A DNA stretch of 31,256 nt from JAFGCR01 sp964538225. Lineage in GTDB: Bacteria; Patescibacteriota; Gracilibacteria; UM-FILTER-43-11. Under the pieces are notes generated by a model. The model saw nothing but the letters and a program-made list of their open reading frames with translations. It made no database searches and had not been told where the DNA came from. Below are positions 1 to 7,187 of this stretch, piece by piece; the stretch's first letter is position 1; each line of letters begins with the position of its first letter. Made by a program: the position numbers and the translations under genes. The stretch is taken from the NCBI GenBank assembly GCA_964538225.1, contig CAZIDW010000008.1, positions 1 through 31,256 of the forward strand, in the 5' to 3' direction.

Positions 1-154
1 GCTCGTTCAGCATTCGGAAGGCGGCTTTTTTAACCTGTTCACAGGCCTTCTTGTAAGGCTTATAGCCGGGAGTGATGATATGCCGGTAAGGAGGTTCCGG
101 TTCGAACTGACTGACTTTAAGAGGGTCGCTTTCAGGGGTGCGGATCCGTCGCAT
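1..154 (-). CDS. Partial hypothetical protein (N-terminal 51 residues)
   Basis: An open frame on the minus strand starts with ATG at 154 and runs off the left edge without a stop. The visible start reads MRRIRTPESDPLKVS, followed by a proline- and tyrosine-rich stretch (FEPEPPYRHIITPGYKPY) and then a lysine-rich helical segment. A near-consensus sigma70 promoter lies 25-53 bp upstream on the same strand, which favours this frame over the longer frame in 7-243, whose only support is its length. No Shine-Dalgarno sequence is visible before the ATG. I do not recognise the family. The reading frame is seen directly; that it is a real gene is inferred from the promoter position. Confidence 0.6.
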   Translation of the reverse strand, partial: MRRIRTPESDPLKVSQFEPEPPYRHIITPGYKPYKKACEQVKKAAFRMLNE

Positions 155-178
155 TGTATTTTATTTATGTATCTTAAT

Positions 179-207
179 ATTATACAATAAATAGTTTTAA
201 AAGTCAA
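179..207 (-). promoter_or_regulatory. Sigma70-type promoter for the partial gene at the left edge
   Basis: Reading on the minus strand, TTGACT (207-202), a 17-bp spacer and TATAAT (184-179). The predicted start point leaves a leader of about 18 nt before the ATG at 154. Confidence 0.75.
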
Positions 208-226
208 TTCATCCCCATTGACCCCC

Positions 227-243
227 TTGCCGTCGAACGGCAA
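227..243 (+). promoter_or_regulatory. Perfect 7-bp stem-loop just before murD
   Basis: TTGCCGT, loop CGA, ACGGCAA. The stem ends 12 nt before the murD ATG at 256 and would occupy the ribosome-binding region; no Shine-Dalgarno sequence is present. A regulatory effect on murD translation is inference. Confidence 0.4.
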
Positions 244-255
244 AATAGATGCGCT

Positions 256-1596
256 ATGAAAGATAAACTAAAAACCCCCATCGCCATCCTCGGTTTCGGA
301 ACCGAAGGGCAGGCTGCCCTGGCCTTTCTGGAATCTCAGGGTATCAAAGACATCACCATCTGTGATCAAGAAGAGGATGTGGATATACCGTCGGGCTACA
401 AAAAAAAGCTCGGCAAAAACGCTTTCGATGATCTGTCTGATTTTCAGACTATTGTCCGTTCCCCCGGCGTGCGTTACGACCTGCCCGGCATCCGGCAGGC
501 GCATGAGATGGGCGCGCTCATCACTTCTATGACCAAATTAACCCTCGAACGGGCCGCCGATCGCATTACCGCCATCACAGGCAGTAACGGCAAGACCACC
601 ACCACCGCTCTTTGTGAACAGATTCTCTTCGCCCATTACGGCGACCGTCTCATTGCCGGCGGGAACGACAAACAACCTGTCCTCCGGCAGGCGCTCGAAT
701 ATCCTGATCAGCCGATTCTCATCGAAGCCTCCAGTTTTCAGTTTGAAGACCTGGAACATTCCCCATATATCGCCGCTATCCTCAATATCACCCCCAATCA
801 TTTAGATTGGCATGATACGCTGGAGGCTTATACAGCCGCCAAAGCCAATATCCTCCGCCACCAGCAATCCTCCGATTGGGCGGTACTGAACGCACTGGAC
901 GAAAACGTCCGCAAACTGGCTGTCAGTACGCCTGCCCAGCCTTTTTGGATCAATGAAAAGAAGGGCAAGAACTGGGCGGTGTGGGAAGATGGTTACCTGA
1001 AGCTCAGTTTTGACGGCAAACTGGAAAACATCCTCCATTTTGACCAGCTGCCGGTGAAAACACACCCTGACAATCTTTTGTTTGCCGCCGCGATTGCCAA
1101 ACTCCATTTTGTCCCCCTCACCACCATTGAAGAGCAGGTCAAATTGTTTAAGGGTGTGGAGCATCGGCTGGAATTTGTCCGCACTTTAAAAGACATTCAT
1201 TTTTACAACGATTCCAGCAGCACATCCCCCGAATCCGCTATGGCCGCCATCGACCAGTTCCTGCCTAAAAAACTCATCCTCCTGCTTGGCGGAAGTTCCA
1301 AAAAAGCTGATTTTACGTATCTGGCCGAAAAAATCAAAGAAGCGAGCGTCAGAGTTTATTTATATGGCGAAGAAGGCCAGCGCATCAAAGAAGCGCTCTT
1401 GTCCGCCGCCGGCGAAAATCTGATCCTCGATTACAATCAGTCCGGCGACTTCAAAAAAATCATTCAGTCCGTTTACGAATTCGCCAGACCCGAAGATTCC
1501 ATCGTCTTATCGCCCGCCTGCGCCAGTTTCGACATGTTTAAAAACGCGAAGGATCGGGGGAGGCAGTTTAAGGAGATGGTTCAGCATTTATCATGA
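256..1596 (+). CDS. murD: UDP-N-acetylmuramoylalanine--D-glutamate ligase MurD
   Basis: Cytoplasmic ATP-dependent ligase that adds D-glutamate to UDP-MurNAc-L-alanine in peptidoglycan precursor synthesis. The 446 residues match the usual MurD length. The N-terminal Rossmann-like domain begins ILGFGTEGQAAL (about residues 11-22). The Mur-ligase P-loop TGSNGKTTTT is at 108-117, the central-domain motif NITPNHLDWH near 177-186, and the C-terminal domain carries HRLEFV and NDSSSTSPES (the family's ND(S/T)xATN-like region). The ATG at 256 places the Rossmann strand at the usual distance from the N terminus. The gene ends tail-to-tail with the broken DUF559 gene, overlapping it by 16 nt. The family assignment is very secure. 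Together with murE and murJ it shows that the organism makes peptidoglycan. Confidence 0.96.
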   Translation: MKDKLKTPIAILGFGTEGQAALAFLESQGIKDITICDQEEDVDIPSGYKKKLGKNAFDDLSDFQTIVRSPGVRYDLPGIRQAHEMGALITSMTKLTLERAADRITAITGSNGKTTTTALCEQILFAHYGDRLIAGGNDKQPVLRQALEYPDQPILIEASSFQFEDLEHSPYIAAILNITPNHLDWHDTLEAYTAAKANILRHQQSSDWAVLNALDENVRKLAVSTPAQPFWINEKKGKNWAVWEDGYLKLSFDGKLENILHFDQLPVKTHPDNLLFAAAIAKLHFVPLTTIEEQVKLFKGVEHRLEFVRTLKDIHFYNDSSSTSPESAMAAIDQFLPKKLILLLGGSSKKADFTYLAEKIKEASVRVYLYGEEGQRIKEALLSAAGENLILDYNQSGDFKKIIQSVYEFARPEDSIVLSPACASFDMFKNAKDRGRQFKEMVQHLS

Positions 1597-1882
1597 CAAA
1601 GGTCTGATATCGTTTTTAATACGCCGTCCCGATTTTCCATTAATTCACTATTCCAAAGCCGTAAAATCGTATATCCCTGAGCGCTCAAAACCTCATTGCG
1701 TTCTTTGTCATATTCTATTTGGTCAGGGTCGGTATGATGAGTGCCGTCCAGTTCGATAATCAGTCTTTTTTTATACAACAGAAATCGGTTATATAGGGGC
1801 CGATTGGATGTTGGCGTCTAAATTTCAAACCATCCGATTTACGGTTTCTCAAGTGCTTCCACAGCTCAGCTTCGTGAGAGGT
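1581..1882 (-). pseudogene. Frameshifted DUF559 (Vsr-like) endonuclease-domain protein
   Basis: DUF559 proteins are small, mostly uncharacterised members of the PD-(D/E)XK-like/Vsr nuclease group. The family's conserved parts are here but in two frames. Upstream, 1882 down to about 1767 gives LWKHLRNRKSDGLKFRR, QHPIGPY and TDFCCIKK, then hits TGA. Downstream, 1778-1581 gives RLIIELDGTHH, YDKERNEVLSAQGY and ILRLWNSELMENRDGVL. The frames meet at an A7 run on the minus strand (T7 at 1766-1772). One extra A would restore CCIKKRLIIELDG. The N terminus is also degraded: an in-frame TAA lies at 1885-1883 and no start is visible. It is either a real pseudogene or, for the frameshift, a homopolymer sequencing error. 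Confidence 0.8.
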
Positions 1883-1983
1883 TTAATTATGTTCACACTG
1901 ACTACTTTTCACTAGAATGCTTAAGCTCTATCTACTGTTTACTCAGAATCACTATCTTATCTAATTTTTTGTAACTGACAAAT

Positions 1984-3546
1984 TTATTTTTTCAGCCTTC
2001 TCACCTGCTTCCATATCATCTTAAATTCCCGCATGTTCAGGAAGGCGGCCAATACCATATACACCACAAGTCCGACTGCGGTATACAAGACAAGCAGGCC
2101 GATCTGATGGAGTGTGCCGCCGCTGAACGGAATCAGGTGTTTTGCCATGTACACCGCTGACCCCATAATCGTGCTGATGAGGATGATTTTAAGCACATTA
2201 TTCCAATGGATGATGTCGATCTGCAGGTGGCGGTGCATCAGGAAATACAGGATGACAAAATTCATGATATATCCCGCGCTGTAGGCCGCCGCGATGCCCG
2301 CGACCCCCATATTAAGCCCCATGGCCAGCATCAGGCTCCCGCCGATGCTGATGCCCGCGCCGATGACCCCGGCCATCACAGGTGTCCGGGTGTTGTGGTA
2401 GGCGTAAAATCCCCGCCCCAGGATCGGGACCAGACACTGGGCGAAAAGCGAGACCAGCAAAAACCCGAGCACACTGCCGGTCAGCCGGACGTCCGTCTGG
2501 CTGAATTTGCCGTATTGCAGGATGACATCGATGATTTCATGCCGGAGAACCAGCATGCCGATGGTCGCGGGGATGATGAGAAACAGCACCTGCCCCATCA
2601 CCCGCCTTATTTCTAAAGCAAACTGTTCCCTGCTTTTTTCACTGGCCAGTTCCGACAGCGTGGCAAAAGAGGTGATAGCAAACGAGATGCCAATCATCCC
2701 TAATGGCACGGACTGCAGGTTGTCCGACAGGTAAAAGACCGTGATCGACCCCGTCATCAGGAAGCTGGCAATCAGGGTGTTCACAATAAGCGTCAGCTGG
2801 GTCACCGACAGCCCCAGAATGCGCGGCAGGATGAGCCTGAACGCTTCCCGGACATCCAGCCGTTTATACCCAAGCATCCAGTAATGCTTAAAATGCACCA
2901 GGTGTAAGGCCGGCAACTGGACCAAAAGGTTCATTCCCGCCCCCAAAATTACCCCCCAGACCACGCCGACCACGCCAAACCTTTCCGCGAACAGCAGGAT
3001 ACCGGCGATGATGCCCAGATTGTAAAACAGGGGGCCGAGCGACCGGAACAGAAAAGTCTTAAAACTGTCCTGGATGCTGATAAGAATAGAAGTGATGGCA
3101 AAAAGGATAGGGGAAAGCAGTAAAATCCGCATCAGCCGGACGGTGACCTGCAAGTCAGCTTCGGAAAATCCCCCCGCCACGATATGGACAAGATAAGGCG
3201 CCAGCAGATACGTTATCCCCGCGATGACCAGAATCACGATGACCATCAGGTGCAGCATGGAACTGGCGAACTCCCAGGCATCCTTAAACTTCCCCTCTTT
3301 TTTATATTGCGTGAATATCGGAATAAACGCCGCGGAAACCGCGCCGAAAATCAATAGATTGTAAAGCATATCCGGAATCCGGAAAGCCGCGTAATAGGTA
3401 TCCAGATTATAAATACCTGTTCCCGCGGTCGCCCCGAATGTTTTGGCGAGCAGGTGGTCGCGCGCAATGCCTAAAAACCGGCTCAGCAGGGCAGAGAGGG
3501 CCAAAAGCAGTGTAGGGGGCAGAATATTTAAATGTCGTATCCTCAT
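1984..3546 (-). CDS. murJ: Lipid II flippase MurJ (MviN)
   Basis: Integral membrane flippase of the MOP superfamily that moves lipid II to the outer face of the membrane for peptidoglycan assembly. The 520 residues are at the usual length and give about 14 hydrophobic segments. The N-terminal family signature is clear: LSRFLGIARDHLLAKTFG, then TYYAAFRIPDMLYNLL and GAVSAAFIPIFTQY. Conserved arginines R23 and R29 lie in the first helix and loop. The ATG at 3546 is the first possible start for that signature. No Shine-Dalgarno sequence is seen and I find no convincing promoter in the 200 bp shared with the divergent gene pair at 3753. The family call is secure. Confidence 0.96.
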   Translation of the reverse strand: MRIRHLNILPPTLLLALSALLSRFLGIARDHLLAKTFGATAGTGIYNLDTYYAAFRIPDMLYNLLIFGAVSAAFIPIFTQYKKEGKFKDAWEFASSMLHLMVIVILVIAGITYLLAPYLVHIVAGGFSEADLQVTVRLMRILLLSPILFAITSILISIQDSFKTFLFRSLGPLFYNLGIIAGILLFAERFGVVGVVWGVILGAGMNLLVQLPALHLVHFKHYWMLGYKRLDVREAFRLILPRILGLSVTQLTLIVNTLIASFLMTGSITVFYLSDNLQSVPLGMIGISFAITSFATLSELASEKSREQFALEIRRVMGQVLFLIIPATIGMLVLRHEIIDVILQYGKFSQTDVRLTGSVLGFLLVSLFAQCLVPILGRGFYAYHNTRTPVMAGVIGAGISIGGSLMLAMGLNMGVAGIAAAYSAGYIMNFVILYFLMHRHLQIDIIHWNNVLKIILISTIMGSAVYMAKHLIPFSGGTLHQIGLLVLYTAVGLVVYMVLAAFLNMREFKMIWKQVRRLKK

Positions 3547-3695
3547 GGTAAGTAGCGAAAAATGCGGTCCGAATGGAGCAAGGCCGAATCACATAAAAAA
3601 GTGTCTAGCAAAGAAAAAAATTTTTCAAGTGATTCAAACAGTTGCCTATTGCTTGGTATTTTACTGCTTTTCAAATTTAAACAGAGAAGGTTTTA

Positions 3696-3723
3696 TTGAC
3701 TTATAAAAATAAATTGTTATAAT
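3696..3723 (+). promoter_or_regulatory. Strong promoter with extended -10 for the 3753/4103 gene pair
   Basis: TTGACT (3696-3701), 16-bp spacer, TATAAT (3718-3723), with TG one base upstream of the -10 box (extended -10). The leader to the ATG at 3753 is about 23 nt and has no Shine-Dalgarno sequence. Confidence 0.8.
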
Positions 3724-3752
3724 AATCTCTCTTGTCCTCTAATATTTTTCTC

Positions 3753-4103
3753 ATGAAAAAAACCCGACTTGATTTATACAAAGGTTACTTTGGCTGTCAG
3801 CACAATGGCGAAACGGTTTTAAAGGCAGGCGAACAGGCCTTTTTCCCCAGCGACCCTCACGGCGCTCCTCTGCAGTCTATTGACGGCGGGGGGATAACCA
3901 ATCGCTTTCAAAGCCATGAGCTGCTGGAACAAATAGGAATCCAGCCGGAAATGACAGCGCCTGAAATCACTGCTTTAGCCCGGAAAAAGCTCAGGGATAC
4001 AGTTGCCGGCACGGATCACATGGAGGGGCGGGAAGAGATGGCCGCTTTACTAAAGGCTGTTTTGGATTTTTGTGAAGACCCCGTTACTGACGCGCAGGAT
4101 TAA
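3753..4103 (+). CDS. Hypothetical protein, first of an overlapping pair
   Basis: A 116-residue soluble protein starting MKKTRLDLYKGYFGC. I chose ATG 3753, not the TTG at 3732, because it sits about 23 nt downstream of the predicted start point of a strong promoter. There is no signal peptide or membrane segment. The second half is predicted helical (HELLEQIGIQPEMTAPEITA, then a lysine-rich helix). Its stop TAA overlaps the ATG of the next gene by one base (TAATG), so the two are probably translationally coupled. The next protein seems to share the same layout (a G-x-x-x-x-PxMTxxEI segment in the middle), so the pair may come from an old duplication; similarity is weak and judged by eye. Family not recognised. 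Confidence 0.7.
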   Translation: MKKTRLDLYKGYFGCQHNGETVLKAGEQAFFPSDPHGAPLQSIDGGGITNRFQSHELLEQIGIQPEMTAPEITALARKKLRDTVAGTDHMEGREEMAALLKAVLDFCEDPVTDAQD

Positions 4104-4474
4104 TGTCAGAAACAATATTTGAAAGCCGGCTGACCCATTACAAAGCCCGCCAGGATTATGAATGTTTTGGCGAGGCGCTTTTGAACGCGGCAAACGAGGG
4201 CCATTTGGTTTTTGATTCCGTCAATAATATCCCCGCGCAGGAAACCTTATGGCAATTGGGGGTGGGGCTGCCGATGACACGGGACGAAATCATAATCTGC
4301 CTGTCTCAGCCTGTTAAAAAAACGCATGAACTCCTTTCTTATCTGACTGAATGCACAGAGGATATTGGCTCGATACGGGCCCAGCTCCGGCACATCACGG
4401 ATTCAGCCATCTGTTTCGCGGAACAGGCAATCCCGGAAACGGACCCTGCTGGGACAGCGGAGATTTTTACTTAA
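4103..4474 (+). CDS. Hypothetical protein, second of an overlapping pair
   Basis: A 123-residue soluble protein starting MSETIFESRLTHYKARQ. The ATG shares its A with the stop of the upstream gene (TAATG), a classic reinitiation arrangement, so both are made from the promoter at 3696-3723. No signal peptide or membrane segment is seen. The middle reads ETLWQLGVGLPMTRDEIII, which lines up with LLEQIGIQPEMTAPEITAL of the upstream protein, followed in both by a basic/polar helix. Three cysteines lie in the C-terminal half, with no obvious metal motif. Family not recognised; the paralogy is a suggestion only. Confidence 0.7.
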   Translation: MSETIFESRLTHYKARQDYECFGEALLNAANEGHLVFDSVNNIPAQETLWQLGVGLPMTRDEIIICLSQPVKKTHELLSYLTECTEDIGSIRAQLRHITDSAICFAEQAIPETDPAGTAEIFT

Positions 4475-4540
4475 ATAAATCTTCCCGTTTTCTGACTTGT
4501 CTGTTAAAATAAATTAAAAGATGATTTAAAATACAAAAAT

Positions 4541-4813
4541 ATGCTTGAAATGTACAAGACCCCATTAGATATTCTTTACCTCGTCCTGTCGATTGGCGGC
4601 GGGTTGTTGCTATTGGCGCTGATCATCGCGACCTTTCACCTGATCGGCATTTTGAGCAATGTAAAAAAGGTGACCCGTAAAGCCAAAGACACTGTCGACC
4701 TTGTAAACCATTACCTGTGGCAGCCAATTAAGATGATGATGCGCATTATGGAAAAGAGCAAACGATACGCGGAAAAAAAAGCGCGGAAGAAGAAACAAAG
4801 GTCTGAAATGTGA
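4541..4813 (+). CDS. Small single-helix membrane protein with basic tail
   Basis: A 90-residue protein (82-87 if one of the next ATGs is used; ATG 4550 gives MYKTPLDILYLV). One long hydrophobic segment, about residues 11-36 (ILYLVLSIGGGLLLLALIIA), is followed by an amphipathic segment (KKVTRKAKDTVDLVNHY) and a very basic C terminus (EKKARKKKQRSEM). This layout resembles DUF948-like and other small bacterial membrane-anchored proteins, but I cannot assign a family. It lies alone between a co-directional gene pair and the convergent glycosyltransferase. No Shine-Dalgarno sequence is visible; the region upstream is AT-rich without a clear promoter. Confidence 0.65.
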   Translation: MLEMYKTPLDILYLVLSIGGGLLLLALIIATFHLIGILSNVKKVTRKAKDTVDLVNHYLWQPIKMMMRIMEKSKRYAEKKARKKKQRSEM

Positions 4814-4910
4814 TTATTGTGATGGGATGATGGTCATGATTGATGCTCATGGTTTTTGATATGATTATTATAACGAATGGGGATCATGTTAAATCAATTA
4901 ATCATATAAA

Positions 4911-6002
4911 TCACAGTTCAGACAGCTTCCGATACACCTCTGCCGTCTTCTGCGCCATCACCTCAGCGGTAAAATGGGTCTTCACCCGTTCCAGTGCGGC
5001 CTTTTCAATATCCCGTTTCTGGTCCGGATTAGTCAGGATCGTCCGGATAACCTGCGCCATTTTCTCCGCATTGGCCGGCGGGACCAGATAACCGCTTTTG
5101 CCATGTTCAATAATGTCTTTCGCACCCCCATTATCTGTCGCGACCGCGACCACCCCGCTGGCCATGGCCTCCAGGATCACCAGTCCGAAGGCTTCTTTTA
5201 AAGAGGGAAGTACGACGATATCCGATGCGCGTAAGATCTGGGGAATGTCTTCCCGCCACCCCAGGAAATGGATATTCGGGAAATTGGCATATTTTTCCTT
5301 CAGATCCCTTTCCACAGGACCGATACCCACAATCAGCAGATTAAGGTTAGGGAACTCAATCTGCAGCTTGCTGAAAGCACGCAATAGGTATTTGTGGCCT
5401 TTGCGCTCATGCAGTTCGGCAATACAGGCAATCACCACATCCCCTTTCTGAACGGGAAGCGGCGCTTTGTCATGGTTGTCAAAAAACCTGTCTGACTCAA
5501 TGCCGTTAGGGATTAAGTTTAAGCGGTTTTTTACATGTTCGCCATAATCGCTAAGGTGTCGAAAATTGTCTAAACTGATGGCGATTATCTGATCGGATTT
5601 AGCCAGCGTCATCTGCTTGATCTTACGCTTCAGCCCCTCGAGCCTGAAAGGGTCATGTTCGGTCGTTACAATCGGGATTTTAGCATGTTTGGCCACCCAA
5701 AAGGCATACCGGCAGCTGCCAGGATTCCATAAATGAATATGCATCAGGACAAAATATCTGGTTTTCAGTAAATTTTTCAGCTGTGTGTAATGGCGGGGGT
5801 CATGTTTATGGACCGTCGGCAGAAAATAAACCTGTTCATAGGCTTTCCGAAGCTCACTTTCCCGTTTTTTTAGTCTTGAATAAGCGCCGCAGGCCAAAGA
5901 AACAGAGTATCCGAGCGGTTTTAAATGTTTTGCCAACAGCTCCATCTGCTTTTCAGCTCCGCCGTAACTGGGCGTGTCAGTGTAAAAGAGGACATGTCTC
6001 AT
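4911..6002 (-). CDS. GT4-family glycosyltransferase
   Basis: A 363-residue GT-B fold glycosyltransferase of family 4, which transfers a sugar from a nucleotide donor to a lipid or glycan acceptor at the inner face of the membrane. The N-terminal acceptor domain starts with MRHVLFYTDTPSYGGAEKQM, the typical glycine loop of this family. The middle carries LIPNGIESDRF, the usual domain junction. The C-terminal donor domain has LHERKGHKYLLRAF, GWREDIPQILRASDIVVLPS and the E-x7-E motif in KEAFGLVILEAMASG. The acceptor and sugar cannot be read from the sequence; a role in cell-surface polysaccharide or glycolipid is likely. It is divergent from the LPQTG surface-protein gene at 6091. Confidence 0.93.
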   Translation of the reverse strand: MRHVLFYTDTPSYGGAEKQMELLAKHLKPLGYSVSLACGAYSRLKKRESELRKAYEQVYFLPTVHKHDPRHYTQLKNLLKTRYFVLMHIHLWNPGSCRYAFWVAKHAKIPIVTTEHDPFRLEGLKRKIKQMTLAKSDQIIAISLDNFRHLSDYGEHVKNRLNLIPNGIESDRFFDNHDKAPLPVQKGDVVIACIAELHERKGHKYLLRAFSKLQIEFPNLNLLIVGIGPVERDLKEKYANFPNIHFLGWREDIPQILRASDIVVLPSLKEAFGLVILEAMASGVVAVATDNGGAKDIIEHGKSGYLVPPANAEKMAQVIRTILTNPDQKRDIEKAALERVKTHFTAEVMAQKTAEVYRKLSEL

Positions 6003-6041
6003 AAGTTTATTTTAGAGGAAGGCGTAAAAGATAACAACAGC

Positions 6042-6069
6042 TTGACATTTTTGATTTACTAGTTATAAT
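6042..6069 (+). promoter_or_regulatory. Consensus promoter of the LPQTG protein gene
   Basis: TTGACA (6042-6047), 16-bp spacer, TATAAT (6064-6069): both boxes are full consensus. Start point about 6076, 15 nt before the ATG. It suggests strong, constitutive expression. Confidence 0.88.
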
Positions 6070-6090
6070 ATATACCTTTTTATTCATCAT

Positions 6091-6726
6091 ATGAAAAAGC
6101 TATTGGCCATCATCGTATTTAGCCTGATGGGCGTCTTCAGCTTCCTGCTTGCGCCGGCGGTTCACGCGCATTACCGCGATTTTCCGAACCACAACGCCCA
6201 GTTTCACCCACAGCATCCGGATTATTACGACGGAAACCAGCGCCTGAAACTCAAAAAGCGCGCCGATATCGAACGGGCCAGCGCCTCTAACCTGCATTAC
6301 GACGAATACGCCCGTGATTATTATCGATGTGACTGGACGTACAATAAAAATCTCGGCACCTGGGTCTGTAACAAAAGTTACAGCCAGTCAGCTCACCACC
6401 CGGCAGACGTCTGCCCGTTTGGTTATACCCGGCATCCCATTCAGAACCATTGCGTGCGCGTCCGCGTACCAGCCAACGCCCATTTAAACAGCCAGGGCAA
6501 CGGATGGCAATGCAACAGCGGTTACCACCTGAATTCCGCGGGCACCGGCTGTGACCGCAATCGCGCCGTCCATACTTATGAACCCGAAACCGAATACGAA
6601 GTCACCCAGTATGTTTATTATTACGGCGACGAATTGCCGCAAACCGGTCCGGGGATAAACTGGACACTGCTCGTCGGATCGCTGGGCACATTGGTGTGGT
6701 TCATCACAAAAGACAGTTTGCGCTGA
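6091..6726 (+). CDS. Secreted Cys-containing protein with LPQTG sortase signal
   Basis: A 211-residue exported protein. Residues 1-26 form a Sec signal peptide (MKKLLAIIVFSLMG..., cleavage probably after PAVHA). The mature part is rich in His, Tyr and Asn. Its middle carries cysteines in a repeated C-x-x-GY style: CPFGYTRHPIQNHC and CNSGYHLNSAGTGC. The C terminus has LPQTG at 182-186, a hydrophobic segment of about 16 residues and a short tail ending KDSLR, the layout of a sortase-anchored wall protein. The tail is less basic than in classical substrates, so membrane retention without sortase cleavage is possible. No sortase gene is visible in this window. The full-consensus promoter suggests an abundant surface protein. 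Function is unknown. Confidence 0.82.
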   Translation: MKKLLAIIVFSLMGVFSFLLAPAVHAHYRDFPNHNAQFHPQHPDYYDGNQRLKLKKRADIERASASNLHYDEYARDYYRCDWTYNKNLGTWVCNKSYSQSAHHPADVCPFGYTRHPIQNHCVRVRVPANAHLNSQGNGWQCNSGYHLNSAGTGCDRNRAVHTYEPETEYEVTQYVYYYGDELPQTGPGINWTLLVGSLGTLVWFITKDSLR

Positions 6727-6751
6727 CAGGTCACATCTGGTTTTAGCATCC

Positions 6752-6807
6752 CAAAAAAACCGACAACATAGTTAATCGGTCATTTAGTGGTGGGTCAGCT
6801 GGGATTC
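6752..6807 (-). repeat. Second copy of the tRNA-Lys 3' tail plus terminator
   Basis: This 56-bp block repeats 7018-7073 with one mismatch (offset 266 bp). On the minus strand it holds the 3' strand of the T-arm, the acceptor strand CTGACCC, ACCA, the downstream spacer and the terminator hairpin with its T7 run. The rest of the tRNA is missing. A repeat of a tRNA 3' end flanking a short insert is the usual footprint of integration at a tRNA gene. Confidence 0.85.
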
Positions 6808-7017
6808 CTCTCACTGCATCCGTAGCTCGCTATGCTCGTACGGATTTGCTTCTAGTTCTCAAATATTCGTCGCACGTCTCATTTCATTGGTCGCCTTCTC
6901 ATTTTTCGAATTTCTTACATTCTCCTTCGCTTCGCTCAGTCCGAGGTCGAGCTTCATAATAGTCGTCGCTTTGCTTCTCCTTTATTCAGGTGAACCCAGG
7001 GGTTCTCGTCCCAGCAA
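6808..7017. other. 210-bp noncoding insert between the two tRNA-Lys tails
   Basis: I see no gene here. It contains a palindrome near 6829-6842 (inverted CCGTA/TACGG around GCTCGCTATGCTCG) and a similar pyrimidine-rich core, CCTTCGCTTCGCTCAGTCCG, near 6923-6942. The open frame through this stretch into the tRNA is a shadow. It may be the remains of an element that used the tRNA tail as attachment site. Confidence 0.5.
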
Positions 7018-7018
7018 C

Positions 7019-7046
7019 AAAAAAACCGACAACATAGTTAATCGGT
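7019..7046 (-). terminator. Rho-independent terminator of tRNA-Lys
   Basis: On the minus strand ACCGA-TTAAC, loop TAT, GTTG-TCGGT (one bulge) is followed by seven T. It lies 8 nt after the tRNA 3' end. An exact copy is at 6753-6780. Confidence 0.7.
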
Positions 7047-7053
7047 CATTTAG

Positions 7054-7129
7054 TGGTGGGTCAGCTGGGACTCGAACCCAGGACCAATTGCTTAAGAGGC
7101 AACTGCTCTACCAACTGAGCTACTGACCC
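7054..7129 (-). tRNA. tRNA-Lys(CTT)
   Basis: Full cloverleaf of 76 nt including an encoded CCA. Acceptor GGGTCAG/CTGACCC, D-arm GCTC...GAGC, anticodon stem GTTGC/GCAAT with loop CTCTTAA (anticodon CTT), T-arm CTGGG-TTCGAGT-CCCAG, discriminator A. It has its own promoter and terminator; its 3' tail is duplicated 266 bp downstream. Confidence 0.95.
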
Positions 7130-7144
7130 AAAAAAAGCTCACAC

Positions 7145-7173
7145 AAATTACCACAATCGCCTACTAAGTTCAA
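7145..7173 (-). promoter_or_regulatory. Promoter of tRNA-Lys
   Basis: On the minus strand TTGAAC (7173-7168), 17-bp spacer, TAATTT (7150-7145), placed about 15 nt before the tRNA 5' end. The -10 box is a moderate match. Confidence 0.55.
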
Positions 7174-7187
7174 GTTAAGAGCTGAAG

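Noticed and set aside
7..243. Minus-strand frame of 78 codons at the left edge
   Set aside because: It covers a strong promoter that points to the overlapping frame starting at 154, which stays open to the edge.
256..1596. Alternative genetic code with TGA read as Gly or Trp (as in some CPR lineages)
   Set aside because: Several conserved genes (murD, recJ, carA) end at TGA at their expected length and none shows an internal TGA.
6887..7126. Plus-strand frame through the tRNA-Lys region
   Set aside because: Its C-terminal part is the antisense translation of the tRNA.
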